In this document: positions 35,600 through 49,560 of the stretch, in pieces | Layout of the letters: the number at the start of each line of letters is the position of its first letter | Numbering within the stretch: position 1 is the first letter of the stretch | Assembly (NCBI GenBank): GCA_026545765.1 | Contig: CM048842.1 | Location: 71,227,871 to 71,291,870 of the forward strand | Direction of reading: 5' to 3' | DNA: 64,000 nt | From: Plantago major | Lineage: Eukaryota; Streptophyta; Magnoliopsida; Lamiales; Plantaginaceae | Position numbers and translations under genes: made by a program | Notes under the pieces: generated by a model | Told to the model about the DNA's origin: nothing | The model's input: only the letters and a program-made list of their open reading frames with translations | Databases searched by the model: none

Positions 35600-38500
35600 T
35601 CATGAAGAAAAGCAACCAAAACAACTCAAGAAGGCAACACAGTAGTGCCATCTGCGTCCAGACCGCAAGAGCTAGCTAAATCATGAGCTACAGTATTAAA
35701 AGTTCTCCTAACAAAAGACACAGAACAACTGCTAAATAATGAAACCAATCTCCGGCCTTCATCAATAAAAGGTCCCGCCGTGGTTAAACACCGTTCTCGA
35801 GAGTTAAGGTCATTTATAACGGCCAGACAATCTCCTATAATTATAACACTAGGCCAACCTGCCTCATGGGCTAATTCCAGACTACATAGAGCCGCCAACG
35901 CTTCAGGAATGACAAGTTGCCTTACTCTTCGCTGCCGCCAAGCCACAATACTACCATTTGAATCTTGTGCCGCGACTCCTAGACCTGCAGAGGTCGAAGA
36001 ATGGGAAATCGACGCATCAAAATTAATCTTGATAATACCAACAGGCGGTGGGCTCCAAGCAGTCGTAGTCTCGGGTGGGCGTGGATGACTGAAATGTGAA
36101 GTAGCTTCACGGAACCGAAGTAGGTACTGCTGGGCAAAAAGAATGGAATCATGAGGATCATAAGGTTGTGCGCCATGTACTATCCTGTTTCTGTTACTCC
36201 AGATACACCAACAATATATAGCAAAAAGTTCGAACTCATCTCAGATTCATCTTGTCATGTACCTGTGTAAACCAATCCCATAAATCAGTCCCAATTATGC
36301 CATAAACTGAATTATGAAATGGAGATACCACAATAGACGCGCATAAGGACAATGAAGAAAAAGATGCATAAGATGTTCTTCATGATCAGTGCATACAGGA
36401 CATATCGCATTATCCAGTACACCACGTTTAACTAAATTCGAAGCAAGGGGCAGGCCATTCTTGAGCATTCTCCAAATAAACACTTTTATTTTAGCGTTAA
36501 TTACAGAAACACTCCCTGTAGGAGTCCGAAATTACAATTTTCCATAAACATTTTTGCACACCCCCTGTCGTTAGTTGACTAACGGAGTCAATGTTAGTCA
36601 ACAAAAAAGTTATTTTGGGACCCCTCGAAAATTAAAAAAAAATTCTGGAAAATGAAAATGACGGAAACTTTTTTTATGGAAAATGAAAATGACGGAAAAT
36701 TCTGGAAAATGACGAAAATGAAAATGAAAAGACACATATTATTAACATGTACTTATAGTTGAAAAGAATTAAGGTTAACAATTCTTTCTATCAATTTAAC
36801 ATGTATTATTAATTTCAAGACACCAAAATCAATTCCAAGACATGTTAGAGGAGGTATGCAGAGTTAAAAAATCACCAAAATGAAAAGACACATATTATTA
36901 ACTTCAAATTCTTCCTTTTCAATCAATTTTCTTACTTTCTTCTACTTCTATTCCGTAAATTACATTCAAATTCCCTTGTTACTTTTTCAGAAAAATCTAT
37001 GTGTTTTTTTTTCAATTTGACTAATCTTACTTTGGGACCCTCGAGGATAGAGGTGGAAACCATCAATTTTTATGACGTCATAAAAAAAATTTGCTTATGT
37101 AAATTTTTTTTTTTTTTTTACAAATCTTACTTTCAAACCCCAGTTGACGGTTGACTTTTTTAACGGTTTGACTGCGTTGACTTGTTGACTGACGGTGAAA
37201 GTTAACGGCATGAAACCCTGAGCAAAGTTCAGGGGGAAAATTGTAACGATCTTTCGGAACCCCTGGGTTTCAGGGGGATTTGAAAAATGAGATTCTTATA
37301 AGGGGTGAAAGTGTAATTAACCCTTTATTTTATTCGGAATTTTTAATTTCCAAATAAACTGCCAATTCCGCCTGGTACTATTGCTAGATGAGGCTGCCTG
37401 TCCAACTTTCCTCTCCTTTTTAATGGTACGAGCCAGGTGGTAAGCGGACTTAACGGAATAGAAACCAGATTTTGTAAAGTTCCACACTTGTATGTCACTA
37501 CAACCAGGATGGGGTATTGGTATCTTCAAAATAAGCTCACTGTCTTCCTCCCAAAACAGTGTTTGAACTAGCTCTCTGTCCCAAATACGATCAGCATGAA
37601 TAATAAGATTTGATACCGGGCAGTCCTATAAATCATATAAATTTGGAGTTATAGGTTTCAGATTCCTATCCCGGGGTATCCAGTTATCACACCACATGTC
37701 GATATTCTCGCCATTCCCAACACGCCATCTAATTCCTCTTTTTACCATGTCTGAAGCTCCACTAATACTTTTTCCAGTGAAGGATGCACTCGAATTTGGC
37801 TTAGAGTCCAAAATACACGAATTAGGAAAGTACTTAACTTTAAGAACTCTACTAAGAAAGGCAATGATAAAAGAACTAAGGTCTCTAAAGCTCATACCTC
37901 CCTCTCTCTTACTTTCACAAAGAGTATCCCAATTGACCCAATGTATCTTCTTACCTTGGCCCTCACCCCACCAAAATCTAGCAATAATTGATTCAAGCTC
38001 AGGAAGAAGGTATTCTGGTAATTTGAAACAGCCCATAACATAAGTTGGGATTGATTGTAACACAGACTTTATTAAGATTTCCTTTCCAGCTTTAGAAAGG
38101 AATCTTTCACCAAAACCTCTAGTCCTATCCCAAAGTCTCTCTCTCAGCCAGCTAAACACCTCCCTCTTTGATCTCCCCATTTTTGTAGGTAAACCCAAGT
38201 ATTTCTCATGTTTCTCGACTACCCGCACCGGAAGATAACCCCTCACCTCCTCTACCCTTTCTCTCCCCGCATTCCTACTAAAAACCAATGTAGATTTATC
38301 CAAATTGATCTCTTGACCAGAGGTCAGACTATACCTGTGGAGAATTCGACCAATTTCAAGAGCTGACTTACGAGTAGCCTCACAAAAAATGAGTGTATCA
38401 TCGGCAAAAAATAAATGTGAGATCCTCGGAGCCGAAGGACTTACAGCAACGCCCCTCAACACCTCCCTACGCTCGGCATAAAAAATAAGAGAGCTAAAAG

Positions 38501-40565
38501 CTTCCGCACAGAATAAGAACAAGTAAGGGGGAAGAGGATCCCCTTGTCTAATCCCCCTCTAAGGCTGGACATGACCACATGGTTCACTGTTAAGCATAAT
38601 AGAGTAAGAAACGGTGCTCACACAAAACATAATCAGCTGGATAAAATGTTGATCAAAACCTAACTTTTCTAGCACACGTTTAAGGAAAGGGCATTCGACT
38701 CGGTCATACGCTTTGGTCATATCCAATTTTAAAGCCATAAAAATATCTTTGCCCTTGGTTTTCCTTTAAGAAAAATGATTAATCTCGTAAGACACCAAAA
38801 CATTGTCAGTAATTAATCTGTTAGGCACAAAAGCAGATTGGGTCTCGGTTATGATATCATTCATGTGTGGCTTAAGTCTATTCGTAATAGCTTTGGAAGC
38901 TATTTTAAACAGAACATTACTCAAGCTAATAGGCCGGAATTGGGTTATCATCACTGGTGTGTCACATTTAGGAATCAGGATAATATGGGTAAAATTGAGC
39001 TTAGGGTGGATAACATGGTCATTTAAAATAGCCAGAGTACAAGTAGTCACATCAGTGCCAATAACATGCCAAAACTTTTGATAAAATAAAGCAGGCATAC
39101 CATCAGGGCCAGGGGATTTTGTTTGATACATATCGAAAAGTGCAAGTTTTACCTCTTCGGCAGTGAAGACTCGGGCAAGTTCCTGATTAATGTTGTGACC
39201 CACTTTTGTTCTCATAGTCCCTACAACATCTTCGATCTCATCTCCAGTTTGGTACCTTTGATGTGAAAATATGCTCAAAATAAGCAGCAGCTATGCGACC
39301 CATCTCCTGTACGGAATCTTGCAGAACTGCATTCTCATCCATCAATCCTTCAATTTCATTTCTTTTTGCTCTTTTAGAGGCCTGAGCATGAAAGAACTTG
39401 GTATTTCTGTCACCCTCCGCTAACCAATGGGGTTTCTCCCTCTGCTTCCACATTAACTCTTCTCTATCAAGCATCTCATCAATACACACCTTAATATGTT
39501 TCTCCCGCTGCTTCACAATCGTTGTACAAGGCTGGCCCCTAAGCGACTCCAATTCTCTGGTCAGCTTATTAATCTCCGAATTCACATGACCAAACGATGC
39601 CTTACTCCAATTAAGCAAGTCGATTCTGCACTGGTCTAAGTTGTCGATGATTTCAGCTCCAACTTCCCAATTCTGTCGAATAGCGGCTTCACAATCGGCT
39701 GCCTTAAGCCACATACTCTCAAACCTGAAGCTTTTCTTGGGTCTAATGGGTTTAGTTGGCTGCCCAAAGAACTTCACCACAATTGGCATGTGATCTGAGT
39801 TTCTGGTCGTGAGATGCAAAATTTAGGCCAAAGGGAATTGATTTGTCCACCCCACATTACTCATAGCCCTGTCTAGTCTACATTGGGTATTATGTGATAT
39901 TTCTCGGTTATTATTCCAGGTATACATGTATCCCTTGAACCCCAAGTCGACTAAATCATTGTGAGTAAGTGTCTCCCTAAACGGGTGTCCATGCATGAGA
40001 AAAACAATCTAGGGATGAAGCTCCTTGAGAAAACGTCCCAAGGCTCGAACTGTCCAAAGGTTCCCCAAACCTTAACAGTTCCAAGAAAAACAACTCATTG
40101 TAATAGGCGGGGTTTCCTAGCAACCTCCACCTCTGGTCCCAATGTACTACCATTTCCAGCAAATTTCGCCTTTTTGTTATTATGTGTCTCTTCAACAGTC
40201 AAATTAACACTCTGGTTTTTCTTTTTACCCAAACCGGAGCCAACGGGCCTTCCTCGTTTTTTTCTAACCCCCACAATGTCCACTGTGCCAGTATTAATGG
40301 TGAGGGATTTCCTACTGTTCTTCACCAAAGTTCTGGGTTTTTGGGTTAGCATGTGGTTCGCAAATGTTATACGTGCATCTGCCAATAATCCAGTAAACTG
40401 GGCCGAATGATGTTGGGCATGTATAACTGAATCAATAGCCGGCTCATACTTGATACCACCCAAACCGCTTTGTTCCTGAAATTGGGCCCTAAAAGACAAC
40501 TCATGATTATTCATTAATGAGTCAATCATCTTATGTATGTTGACCGGTTCAACACAAGCAATCAA
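35600..40565 (-). mobile_element. Decayed L1-type LINE with C-terminal RNase H domain
   Basis: Non-LTR retrotransposon reading on the minus strand. Parts in order: end of ORF1 with an AT-hook-like basic motif KKRGRPVGSG (40565-40098); apurinic endonuclease starting near 40090 and ending with the SDHMPI motif near 39790; reverse transcriptase (39280-37626) with the catalytic box FFADDTLIF; zinc-knuckle region (37529-36295) with CPVCTDHEEHLMHLFLHC; RNase H (about 36060-35626) with KINFDAS. It is 5'-truncated within ORF1 and dead: the endonuclease has at least two in-frame stops (one in the WNC.GLG motif) and the RT frame is broken between 38.5 and 38.8 kb. No poly(A) tail or target duplication was recognised. 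It sits between the two UGT genes. Confidence 0.88.
36494..37323. mobile_element. Mutator-type MITE nested in the LINE (830 bp)
   Basis: Flanked by an exact 9-bp target duplication TTTATTTTA (36485-36493 and 37324-37332), the Mutator size. Short inverted ends: GCGTTAATTACA on the left and GGGTTAATTACA from the right. Removing it together with one duplicate restores the LINE zinc-region reading KIPNKIK|VFIWRML, so the insertion postdates the LINE. Internal DNA has TTGACT/AGTCAA-rich patches and no transposase. Confidence 0.88.
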
Positions 40566-40848
40566 TTCCGTGGATTCACTCCACTATCCTTCTTACTTTA
40601 TTGTTCATCTTTCATAATTTTTTTTCATTCTCCTATCTTTCATATTTTCTCAATATTCTATCATTATTTTTTCCTACGATAATTAATAAATTATTAATTT
40701 TCTTAAAAACAACTAACAAAAGAAAGTAAAATGGAGTATATCCTGAGCCCTACTTTCTAGAGGGGTCTCACTCGAAAGTCGAAAGTAGTACTGCAAGTGT
40801 ATAACGGAAGGCAAGCAAAGGACAATTTTGCATGTAGTGTCCAAGTCC

Positions 40849-40889
40849 ATAGACAAATTGGCAACACATGGTGGGAGCCAACATCAATT
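40849..40889. repeat. 41-bp repeated segment, copy 1
   Basis: Starts ATAGACAAATTGGCAACACA and is identical to 44344-44384, with weaker similarity on both sides for some tens of bases. Probably a remnant of the upstream region of UGT copy A. Confidence 0.8.
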
Positions 40890-41354
40890 TGAAGCTCATA
40901 ACTTGTTTTTATCCTTATATTGTGTATTTGTGTTGTCTGGGCATGGGAGGGTTTAAAACGGATGGTTTGGAACGGAATTTTAATTGAACGAATTTTAATT
41001 GAATTATAACTGATGAATAGTAATTAATTTTAATTGAGGTGTGGAAATTTGAGTTTTGTATTGAGTTAAAATTTTAATTTAGAATGGTGAGAGTAATTGA
41101 GAATGGTAAGGTTACTTGATAGGGTAACTCAATCAAATTTGTAAAGTGATCAATTCAACATGGCATTGACAAATCCAAATAAATTAAACTCAATTAAAAT
41201 GGCTAGCTAATGCTAAACCAAAATGTTTTCACCAGATTACGTATTTAATCGTACCATGTGCAAAGTGCAAACTACAAATTTGTACTAGGTGGTTACTTAA
41301 TATTGAATAAAAAAAACTTTTGTGTGGGTAGTGACAAAGTCCGGTTGTTCTAAA

Positions 41355-41440
41355 CAGGGCCGGGCCTTGGCCTATGCGGTTTGTTCAGCCGCATAGGGGC
41401 CCTAATTTATGGGGGGCAGGCTAGGCCCAACCCATATATA
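41355..41440 (+). mobile_element. Probable hAT terminus (fragment)
   Basis: The sequence beginning CAGGGCCGGGCCTTGGCC, followed by a GC-rich palindromic stretch, resembles the ends of plant hAT elements related to zinc-finger MYM-type transposases. No matching right end or transposase was found, so this is a fragment or a chance match. Confidence 0.4.
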
Positions 41441-42066
41441 GTACATATAATGAGAAAAGAAATTTTTGTGTCTTTACAAAACAAAAGTGCTTGATCTTAT
41501 TGAAATTCCTATTTTAAATTTTCTTTCTTGTCAAATTGTATATATTTTATTATATATGAAATTTATTCTTTTCATTTTTGCTGTACTATTTTTCGGGGTT
41601 CATTTTTTAAATTTGCATGAGACTTTAATATTCTTTAGCACAGTCCTGGTTCTAGTGTGTCCTAGACATCTCTTCAGTTCGTTAAAGAAACGGGTTAAAA
41701 ATCAGGTCTGGATGGATTATAAGAGTTCTCTAATCTGTAAAGAAAAATAGAATATAACTCTAAATAAATATGAAGTCTATTATAAAAGGACTAAACTATT
41801 GAGGCGAGTCTAACTTGACTAGATGAATACAAAGCGAAATTCAAGGCCGACTCAATTATCTTATTGAGTATACTGAACTCGAACAATTAAATACTCGTTA
41901 AAGTTCGACTCGCATAATAACCCGTCAGAATTAGTAAAATTTTAACCTCTCATCAAAGTGTACTTGTAAACTTTTAAAGCATACATTTTATAATTCAAGC
42001 AAGATGATAACATAAACACAATTTCACTCCACACATAATTATCATTTATCAACATGTCCAGAAAGT

Positions 42067-43709
42067 CTAATGCAGCAGAACTTCTTTCACCAGATTTTCA
42101 AGATTGAGAAATGATGAACCATCAGGACTAATGGTAGCCTCTTTAGCCTTAGCCTTCCACTCCATTGCTTTCTTCTTCAGTTCTGCGCGGTCTTCATCCA
42201 TAAACTTCATCACTGCGCCCTTAATCACGTCCCTGCCAGAGTTTCTAGCGATTTCCTTCCCAATTCCCCATTCATCCCAAATGAACTTGCTATTTGTCGG
42301 CTGTTCTGAGGCGCATGGCATGCACAAGAATGGAACGCCTGCCGTTATCCCTTCTAAAGTCGAGTTCCAACCACAGTGGGTCAAGAACCCTCCAACAGAA
42401 GGATGGTTCAGAACTCTTTCTTGATCGCACTAACTTGCTATTAGTCCTCTTTCTTTAGTTTCAGCAACGAAATCAGGGGGCAGGATTGTCGAATTGCCCT
42501 TAAACCAGTCGGACCTGATGATCCAGAAAAAGTTCTTCTTGCTGTCTGCAAGACCATTAGCCAGTTCAAGAATTTCACTTGGTGTCATCATGGCAAGACT
42601 TCCAAAATTCACGTACAGGACCGAGTTTGGTTCCTTAGAATCGAGCCACTGTATGCTATCATCATCTGCTTTCCATAGGCTGCCGTCTAAAAGTTCAAGA
42701 CTCTTATCTGGAATTTGATCAACTAGCAACTGAAGAGGTCCAATTGGGTATATTGGAGGAAATAATGGCGACAGAAAATCCAGTATATCACGTTCTAAGG
42801 CATCAAATGTGTAAAGAATGACAGCTGAAGCTTTCGCAGTTGCTTCAACTTGTTCTTTATTATACTCTAGAATGAAGTCATTTGGTTCCGTTGTCTGAAT
42901 GAAGCTTGCTACGTCTTTGAGCCGGAAATCTTTCAGGCCAGGAACCCAATCAACTGGAGCATCTAAACTTCCATCTGTCCGATAATGCGAATCTGGAAAT
43001 CAGGAAAAATAAAAACCAGATTGTAATCAGTATGTCGAAAAAGAGTAGTACTTGCTTGTGATGGTCTAACGTGTTAATTAGATTGCCTGTAAATATAGCA
43101 CAACAGAGAAACCAAAGCGGGTATTACATTAATGCGTTAGACCGTTTCATACAACCGTAGGTTGTCATCGAAAAAATAGAGAATACAAAACTATGATGCA
43201 ATACCTTTAAATGGAGTGATACCCCTGTCTAACAAATCACCACAGAGTTTCAAACTCAATAATCCACATGCCCCGAATGTCCAAAACATAACGCAGGGGA
43301 TACCGATCTCTTGTGCTGCTTGGAGAGGAAATGACATGACCCCATCAGCTATAATGCAAGTAACAGGAGGAACTGATGATCCAGCTGAGTCATTCAGCTT
43401 TCGTAGAAGTTCCCGAAACGGAGCTAAACTGTGTTCCTTAGTCGAACGGCACAGAGTTGGAATATCATGCACAACATCAGTCTCGGACGAAACAGGCAGG
43501 CCGTCCGAGATGCTTTCAAAGCGAAAATCAGGGAGGCTTTGGAGATAGTTTGAGCCTTTGGACTTTAGCAGGCGCTTGTGATTGTAGTCTGTATTGACAA
43601 ATGTGATGAAGAAGCCTTTGTGATGGAGCAATTTTGCAAGCTTCATGAGTGGGTTAATGTGGCCTTGTGATGGAAATGGAACAAACACAGCATGGGGCTT
43701 TGCAGACAT
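42067..43709 (-). pseudogene. UDP-glycosyltransferase, UGT85-like (copy B, interrupted)
   Basis: Tandem paralogue of copy A with the same two-exon structure: exon 1 43709-43205, exon 2 42992-42067. The frame is open in both exons except for one TAG at 42432-42430, which replaces the first residue of the PSPG box (W in copy A: AGT TGG against AGT TAG). Translation would stop before the UDP-sugar-binding region and give an inactive protein. Downstream of the stop the protein is identical to copy A, and promoter, splice sites and start are conserved, so the loss is recent or the base is an assembly error. An in-frame ATG at 43733 would add MILPSLTK; the start at 43709 matches copy A. The missing internal Met (DILDFL against NMLDFL) is a normal substitution. 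Confidence 0.9.
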
Positions 43710-43805
43710 TTTTGTAAGTGATGGTAATATCAATATGTTAGAATCTTGATTGGTTTAGTTCTTGTTTAGGCTTTGAGTGTGATTTGAATGGAAGAGTGTT
43801 TTGGT

Positions 43806-43815
43806 CTATTTATAC
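43806..43815 (-). promoter_or_regulatory. TATA box of UGT copy B
   Basis: GTATAAATAG on the minus strand, 97 bp before the ATG, conserved with copy A. Confidence 0.65.
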
Positions 43816-45539
43816 ATATGTTTGGTGTTTTAAATTATCTGTCCAAAGAAAATGACAAGTCATGGGGAGAAGAAAAAGAAAACTTGGGGAATGTTGATAG
43901 ATTGATTTTGATATTGAGAACCTAAACAATTTTAGCAGGTCTTTGTAGCTATACTACCACTAGCTCACCAATTATCATATAATATAAGATAGGTGAATTC
44001 AAATAAGTATGTGACAGTTTAGCTAATCTGAATATGTACAGTTTATTAAAAAAATAAGGTAGTTTATTTTTTAATTATATATTATATACAACAAATCAGT
44101 TGATTAATTGACTAAACACACTACAAAAATCAATTTTTTATCAGCCCACCCAGATAACTAATCGTCTAGTACAATCTAATTTATCAACTATTAACTTATC
44201 TTATAGTAGTGACTAGTTTTGCCAAAGAGAATAACAAAGGAAAAACGGAGAAGTTATGTTTTGTATTTTACATGTGATTAAGTGTAAATGTACGATTTTT
44301 ATAGGGGGTTCCTATCGAAAGAAGTTACTACTAAAGAGAATCGATAGACAAATTGGCAACACATGGTGGGAGCCAACATCAATTCAAATATATCAACTTC
44401 TTTTGATCGTCATATACATACTTGGAAGGAGTCAGGAGGGGCATAATGGGACGAGCGTCTACCTTCAATTTTTTTTTTTTTTTTTTAATTATAGTATGTA
44501 ACTTATTCGATAAAAAAAATTACATGTAACGTATGCATTCCTAGATATGTTCAAGATCATTGGTTCAATTTGAACCTATCATCCTTCATCAATTCTATGT
44601 ATTCATAATAATCCTGACATGTAATACTTTTATTTGTCGAAGCCCATACATCAATTTATTATTTCTTGTTTAATTATCTGACATGTCTTAATTATTAACA
44701 TACTTCAGTATAATTTTAAAACTCTTAAAATTTCATAAAAGAATATAGTTATACTTTATTTTTAGATACATACCAGTACTAAACCGTGGCATCTAATTTT
44801 AATAATAAATAGAAAAGGGAGTATAAAATAAATTAATCGAGAAAATAAGATAGTCAAACTTACTTGTAAACAACGTTGGTCATGGTGTCGGTGGGTAGTC
44901 TTTCTTTATCCAATATTATATCATTGAGTCTTTTTTATGCTAACTACAGAAAATGTAAAAATACGACTCATCATGATGGATATGCTTTGAAAGTGGTAGG
45001 ATCCAACCTTAACCCGTTCAGGATCCGACGGATTGATAACATATATTTTATATCGGGTCTTACTGTACCTGACTTGTTAATTATTCATAGATATATGTTT
45101 TTAAAAAAGTTGTATCCCTCAAACACAAACACAAACTCAAACCAAAATAAAATACAAAAGTATACAGTAATACAACGCAATCAAGAGGGTTGGTTCCTAA
45201 CAACAAAAAAATTATTATGCTACAAACATAATTTCAAATGTAAATCAACAAAGTAGAGAGAAAATCGAACAGAGTTTCCCCGCCTATAGAGTATCTGCCA
45301 CATTGCCCCCCCCCCCGCAACAACCCGCAGTGGTATGTGTTCACCTCACCCCACACACAAATTATTATTTTAGATCATAATTTCACATGGTACGTTTGTT
45401 TTTTTCCAAACCCCTCACCCCACCATAAACACAATCCCCCCGCCCTCCGCCCCACAGTAATATATAGTTTTTACAAACTTAATCATAAAATGTTGCGGTC
45501 GGGTCAAAATCTTGATGCAGAAGCGGATAGATCCGTCTG
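43816..45539. other. Gene-free region upstream of UGT copy B
   Basis: AT-rich DNA. It contains CACTACAAAAA at 44119, which could be a CACTA-element terminus or chance, the second 41-bp marker, and a C-rich stretch at 45300-45460 including a 13-base C run. No gene supported. Confidence 0.45.
44344..44384. repeat. 41-bp repeated segment, copy 2
   Basis: Identical to 40849-40889. It lies about 635 bp before the start of UGT copy B; its partner lies about 6.06 kb before the start of copy A. Confidence 0.8.
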
Positions 45540-45790
45540 AGCCGATCCGCCTCACCGGCGACGGATAAAAATTCCGTCACCCCACTGGAGCTGTGGCGAC
45601 GGATAGATAATCCGTTGTCCAATTCGCAACGGATTGGACGACGGATTATCATGTTTGACTTTTTTTTTTTATTTTTTTAAAAATCGATTATTGGCGATGC
45701 ATAGATTCTATCCGTCGCTAAACTGGGCGACGGATAGAATCTATCCGTCGCCCAAATTCCGTCACTAATTCCGTCACAAAATAATTTTTT
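45540..45790. repeat. Subterminal repeats of a CACTA element
   Basis: Multiple direct and inverted copies of CGACGGAT / ATCCGTCG and variants, for example GGCGACGGATAGA near 45594 and 45728. Such arrays near an element end are typical of plant CACTA transposons. The exact terminus was not found. Confidence 0.6.
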
Positions 45791-45988
45791 TTAAATTTTA
45801 TTTTTTTAATATTAATCCCTGTTTTTCGTATTTCACCTATTTAATCAATATAATGCTCGATAATAAATCAATAATACGGAAAATATTTCAATAAATGATA
45901 AATCAAAAATGTAATATCCGAATAAGTCTAAATTAGACTTATAAATCTAAATATAATAAATCCGAACGTACATAGTACATATACATAA

Positions 45989-47836
45989 CTAGCTACCAGA
46001 CGGGGGTGTTAATCGGGACATGAAAGCCTCCATCTCAGAATCAAGGCGCCGTTCCTCTCTTTGTTCTCTCGTCGCTCCATCTCCTCCTTTGTTGCTCCAT
46101 CTATTGAGTTAGGCTCGTTTCTTTCAACTTAAAACTCATTCGAGCCCATTCGGCCTGATTCGATTCCAATTCATGAAGTTATATTTTATACTACAATTCA
46201 GTTCAGTTCAATTCAGTTCAGTTCAGTAAATTTCAGTTGAAAAGAACAAAGCCTTAGTCGTGCAACCTGTTCCCGGACCTGCGACTGCACCATTTCTGAG
46301 ACCTGGTCCTGCGTGAAAATCGGACGTCTAGACTGCTGGGATGATGATGATGAGGAGCACCCCGGACTAGCCAAGCTCAAACCGAGGCTCCCGAGTCCAT
46401 ATATTCGTCCTTTGCTGTCCGGTTTGTTGACCTCTAAGAAGATGTTGTCAACTTGTTCAGTTGACAGCACATCACCCGTCTCTTCCTCCTGCCTCGCTAC
46501 CTAAGCATCAACCTCAGCCTGAAATCGTAAATATATCATGATCAGTTACTATTTTTCAAAAATAACTTGTAATAGTGTACAAATAGGAACTTTAAGCAAC
46601 ATAAACATACCGCAATAGACGAGGCCCAGGAGCCAGTCCATACCCCGCCCTTCTACTTGGCCTTCTTGAAGATGTCATACTTGGATTTCACCTCCCCCCG
46701 TGACATCTGAACAACATATATAGTCAACAATTTATCATCTCACAAGTAATAGAGCAGAGACACAATACATACACGTAATGCTAGATTGAAAAAAAACATA
46801 TCTATACTTAACGATTGGTAATAATCAGTGAGAGTAGATCGCCTCCCAAGGTGGTGAATGTTCTTCCGCATCGATCGAGACGCCCGGTTCTATCTGTTGA
46901 TGTAGGCATTGTCCTGGACATCAGTTCGAGCCCAGTAGGCATCCCAAAGGGCCCACTCCGCTGCATCAACCTGTGGAGGCATTGGGCCATTCCGATCCCG
47001 AATGGCCTTCCAAGTACAGACCATATCCCTCTACAGTTTAAATCCCACAGTCCCGTAAACACGCCAGATCTGTGGGATCAATCTGCTGGGAATGAAGTAC
47101 TCCTTCTACATTCCCAATTTCATACAACATCCAAAGTCAATATATATAACGTCACCATGTTACATCAATTTAATAAGATACAACAACATAACAGATATGG
47201 TGACTAACATATCACCCAAACAAAGTGGCTAACATACCACTCACATATAGTGGCTAACATACCACTCACATTGTCCTAAATTTTACTAACACAATGGTGA
47301 CTAACATATCACCCAAATAAAGTGACAAACATACCACTCACATACAGTGGCTAACATACCACTCATATTAAAACGATTATAATAACAAATAAAGGAATGT
47401 CATATTTTAACTTACCCTCAGCTCATCAAAGTACTCGGCCCTCATGCGGTCCGAGATGTGAGACCAACACTCACCACCCTGCCCCGGTGGCTCTCTCCTG
47501 CTCTGGAAGATGTCACCTAGTTTGTTGTGGACCTCCCGAGGCCATAAACTGTTGTCAATGTATAAGATACAAGAAACAAATATTTATTAATTTAGTACAA
47601 CAATTTATACTTGTCAACTATCATAAGTTATGTTTTACATATTTAAGAAGAATGTATAATACTTACTTGGCAGGACCAAGAGGAAAAATCACAGGCAACC
47701 CGTCCAACGTAACGTTGGGATTCTGTGGATCCCACTCGAGGTAGGGACAATCGTCCCCCTCCTCCAGTTTGTGTCCGGGCTGAATGGTAGAGCCCCTGCT
47801 GCTATGACCTGCTGGTGGGGTCTCATGAATCCGAGA
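45989..47836 (-). pseudogene. CACTA (En/Spm) transposase remnant, 3' exons
   Basis: Reads on the minus strand. Recognisable exons: 47836-47667 (DCPYLEWDPQNPNV, LDGLPVIFPLGPA), 47548-47416 (LWPREVHNKLGDIFQSRRE, ECWSHISDRMRAEYFDELR) and 47105 to about 46850 (KEYFIPSRLIPQIWRVYG, DAAEWALWDAYWARTDV). A later exon has GDVLSTEQVDNIFLEV and KGRIYGLGS, a motif of the plant Ptta/En/Spm transposase family, and the last piece ends MEAFMSRLTPPSGS at 45989. In-frame stops occur in several exons (for example after GTVGFKL and after DNAYINR), so the gene is dead. A Harbinger MITE interrupts its last exon, and its 5' part is cut off at 47837 by an LTR element. Confidence 0.7.
46112..46253. mobile_element. Tourist/Harbinger-type MITE, copy 2 (142 bp)
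   Basis: Exact TTA duplications on both sides (46109-46111, 46254-46256). Inverted ends GGCTCGTTTCTTTCAACTTA and GGCTTTGTTCTTTTCAACTG; the interior is rich in AATTCAGTTCAGTTC repeats. Same family as 11156-11313. Inserted into the last exon region of the CACTA transposase. Confidence 0.88.

Positions 47837-49560
<1,724 letters not shown>

Larger units (their letters stand above)
40566..42066. other. Spacer between the LINE and UGT copy B
   Basis: No gene seen. It holds a 41-bp marker (40849-40889) repeated upstream of UGT copy B, a probable hAT end at 41355, and from about 41.88 kb the 3' flank of UGT copy B that resembles the 3' flank of copy A. Confidence 0.5.

Noticed and set aside
44119-44129. 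CACTACAAAAA as the left terminus of the CACTA element
   Set aside because: Motif fits, but it is short in AT-rich DNA, lies 1.4 kb from the subterminal repeats, and no inverted partner was found.
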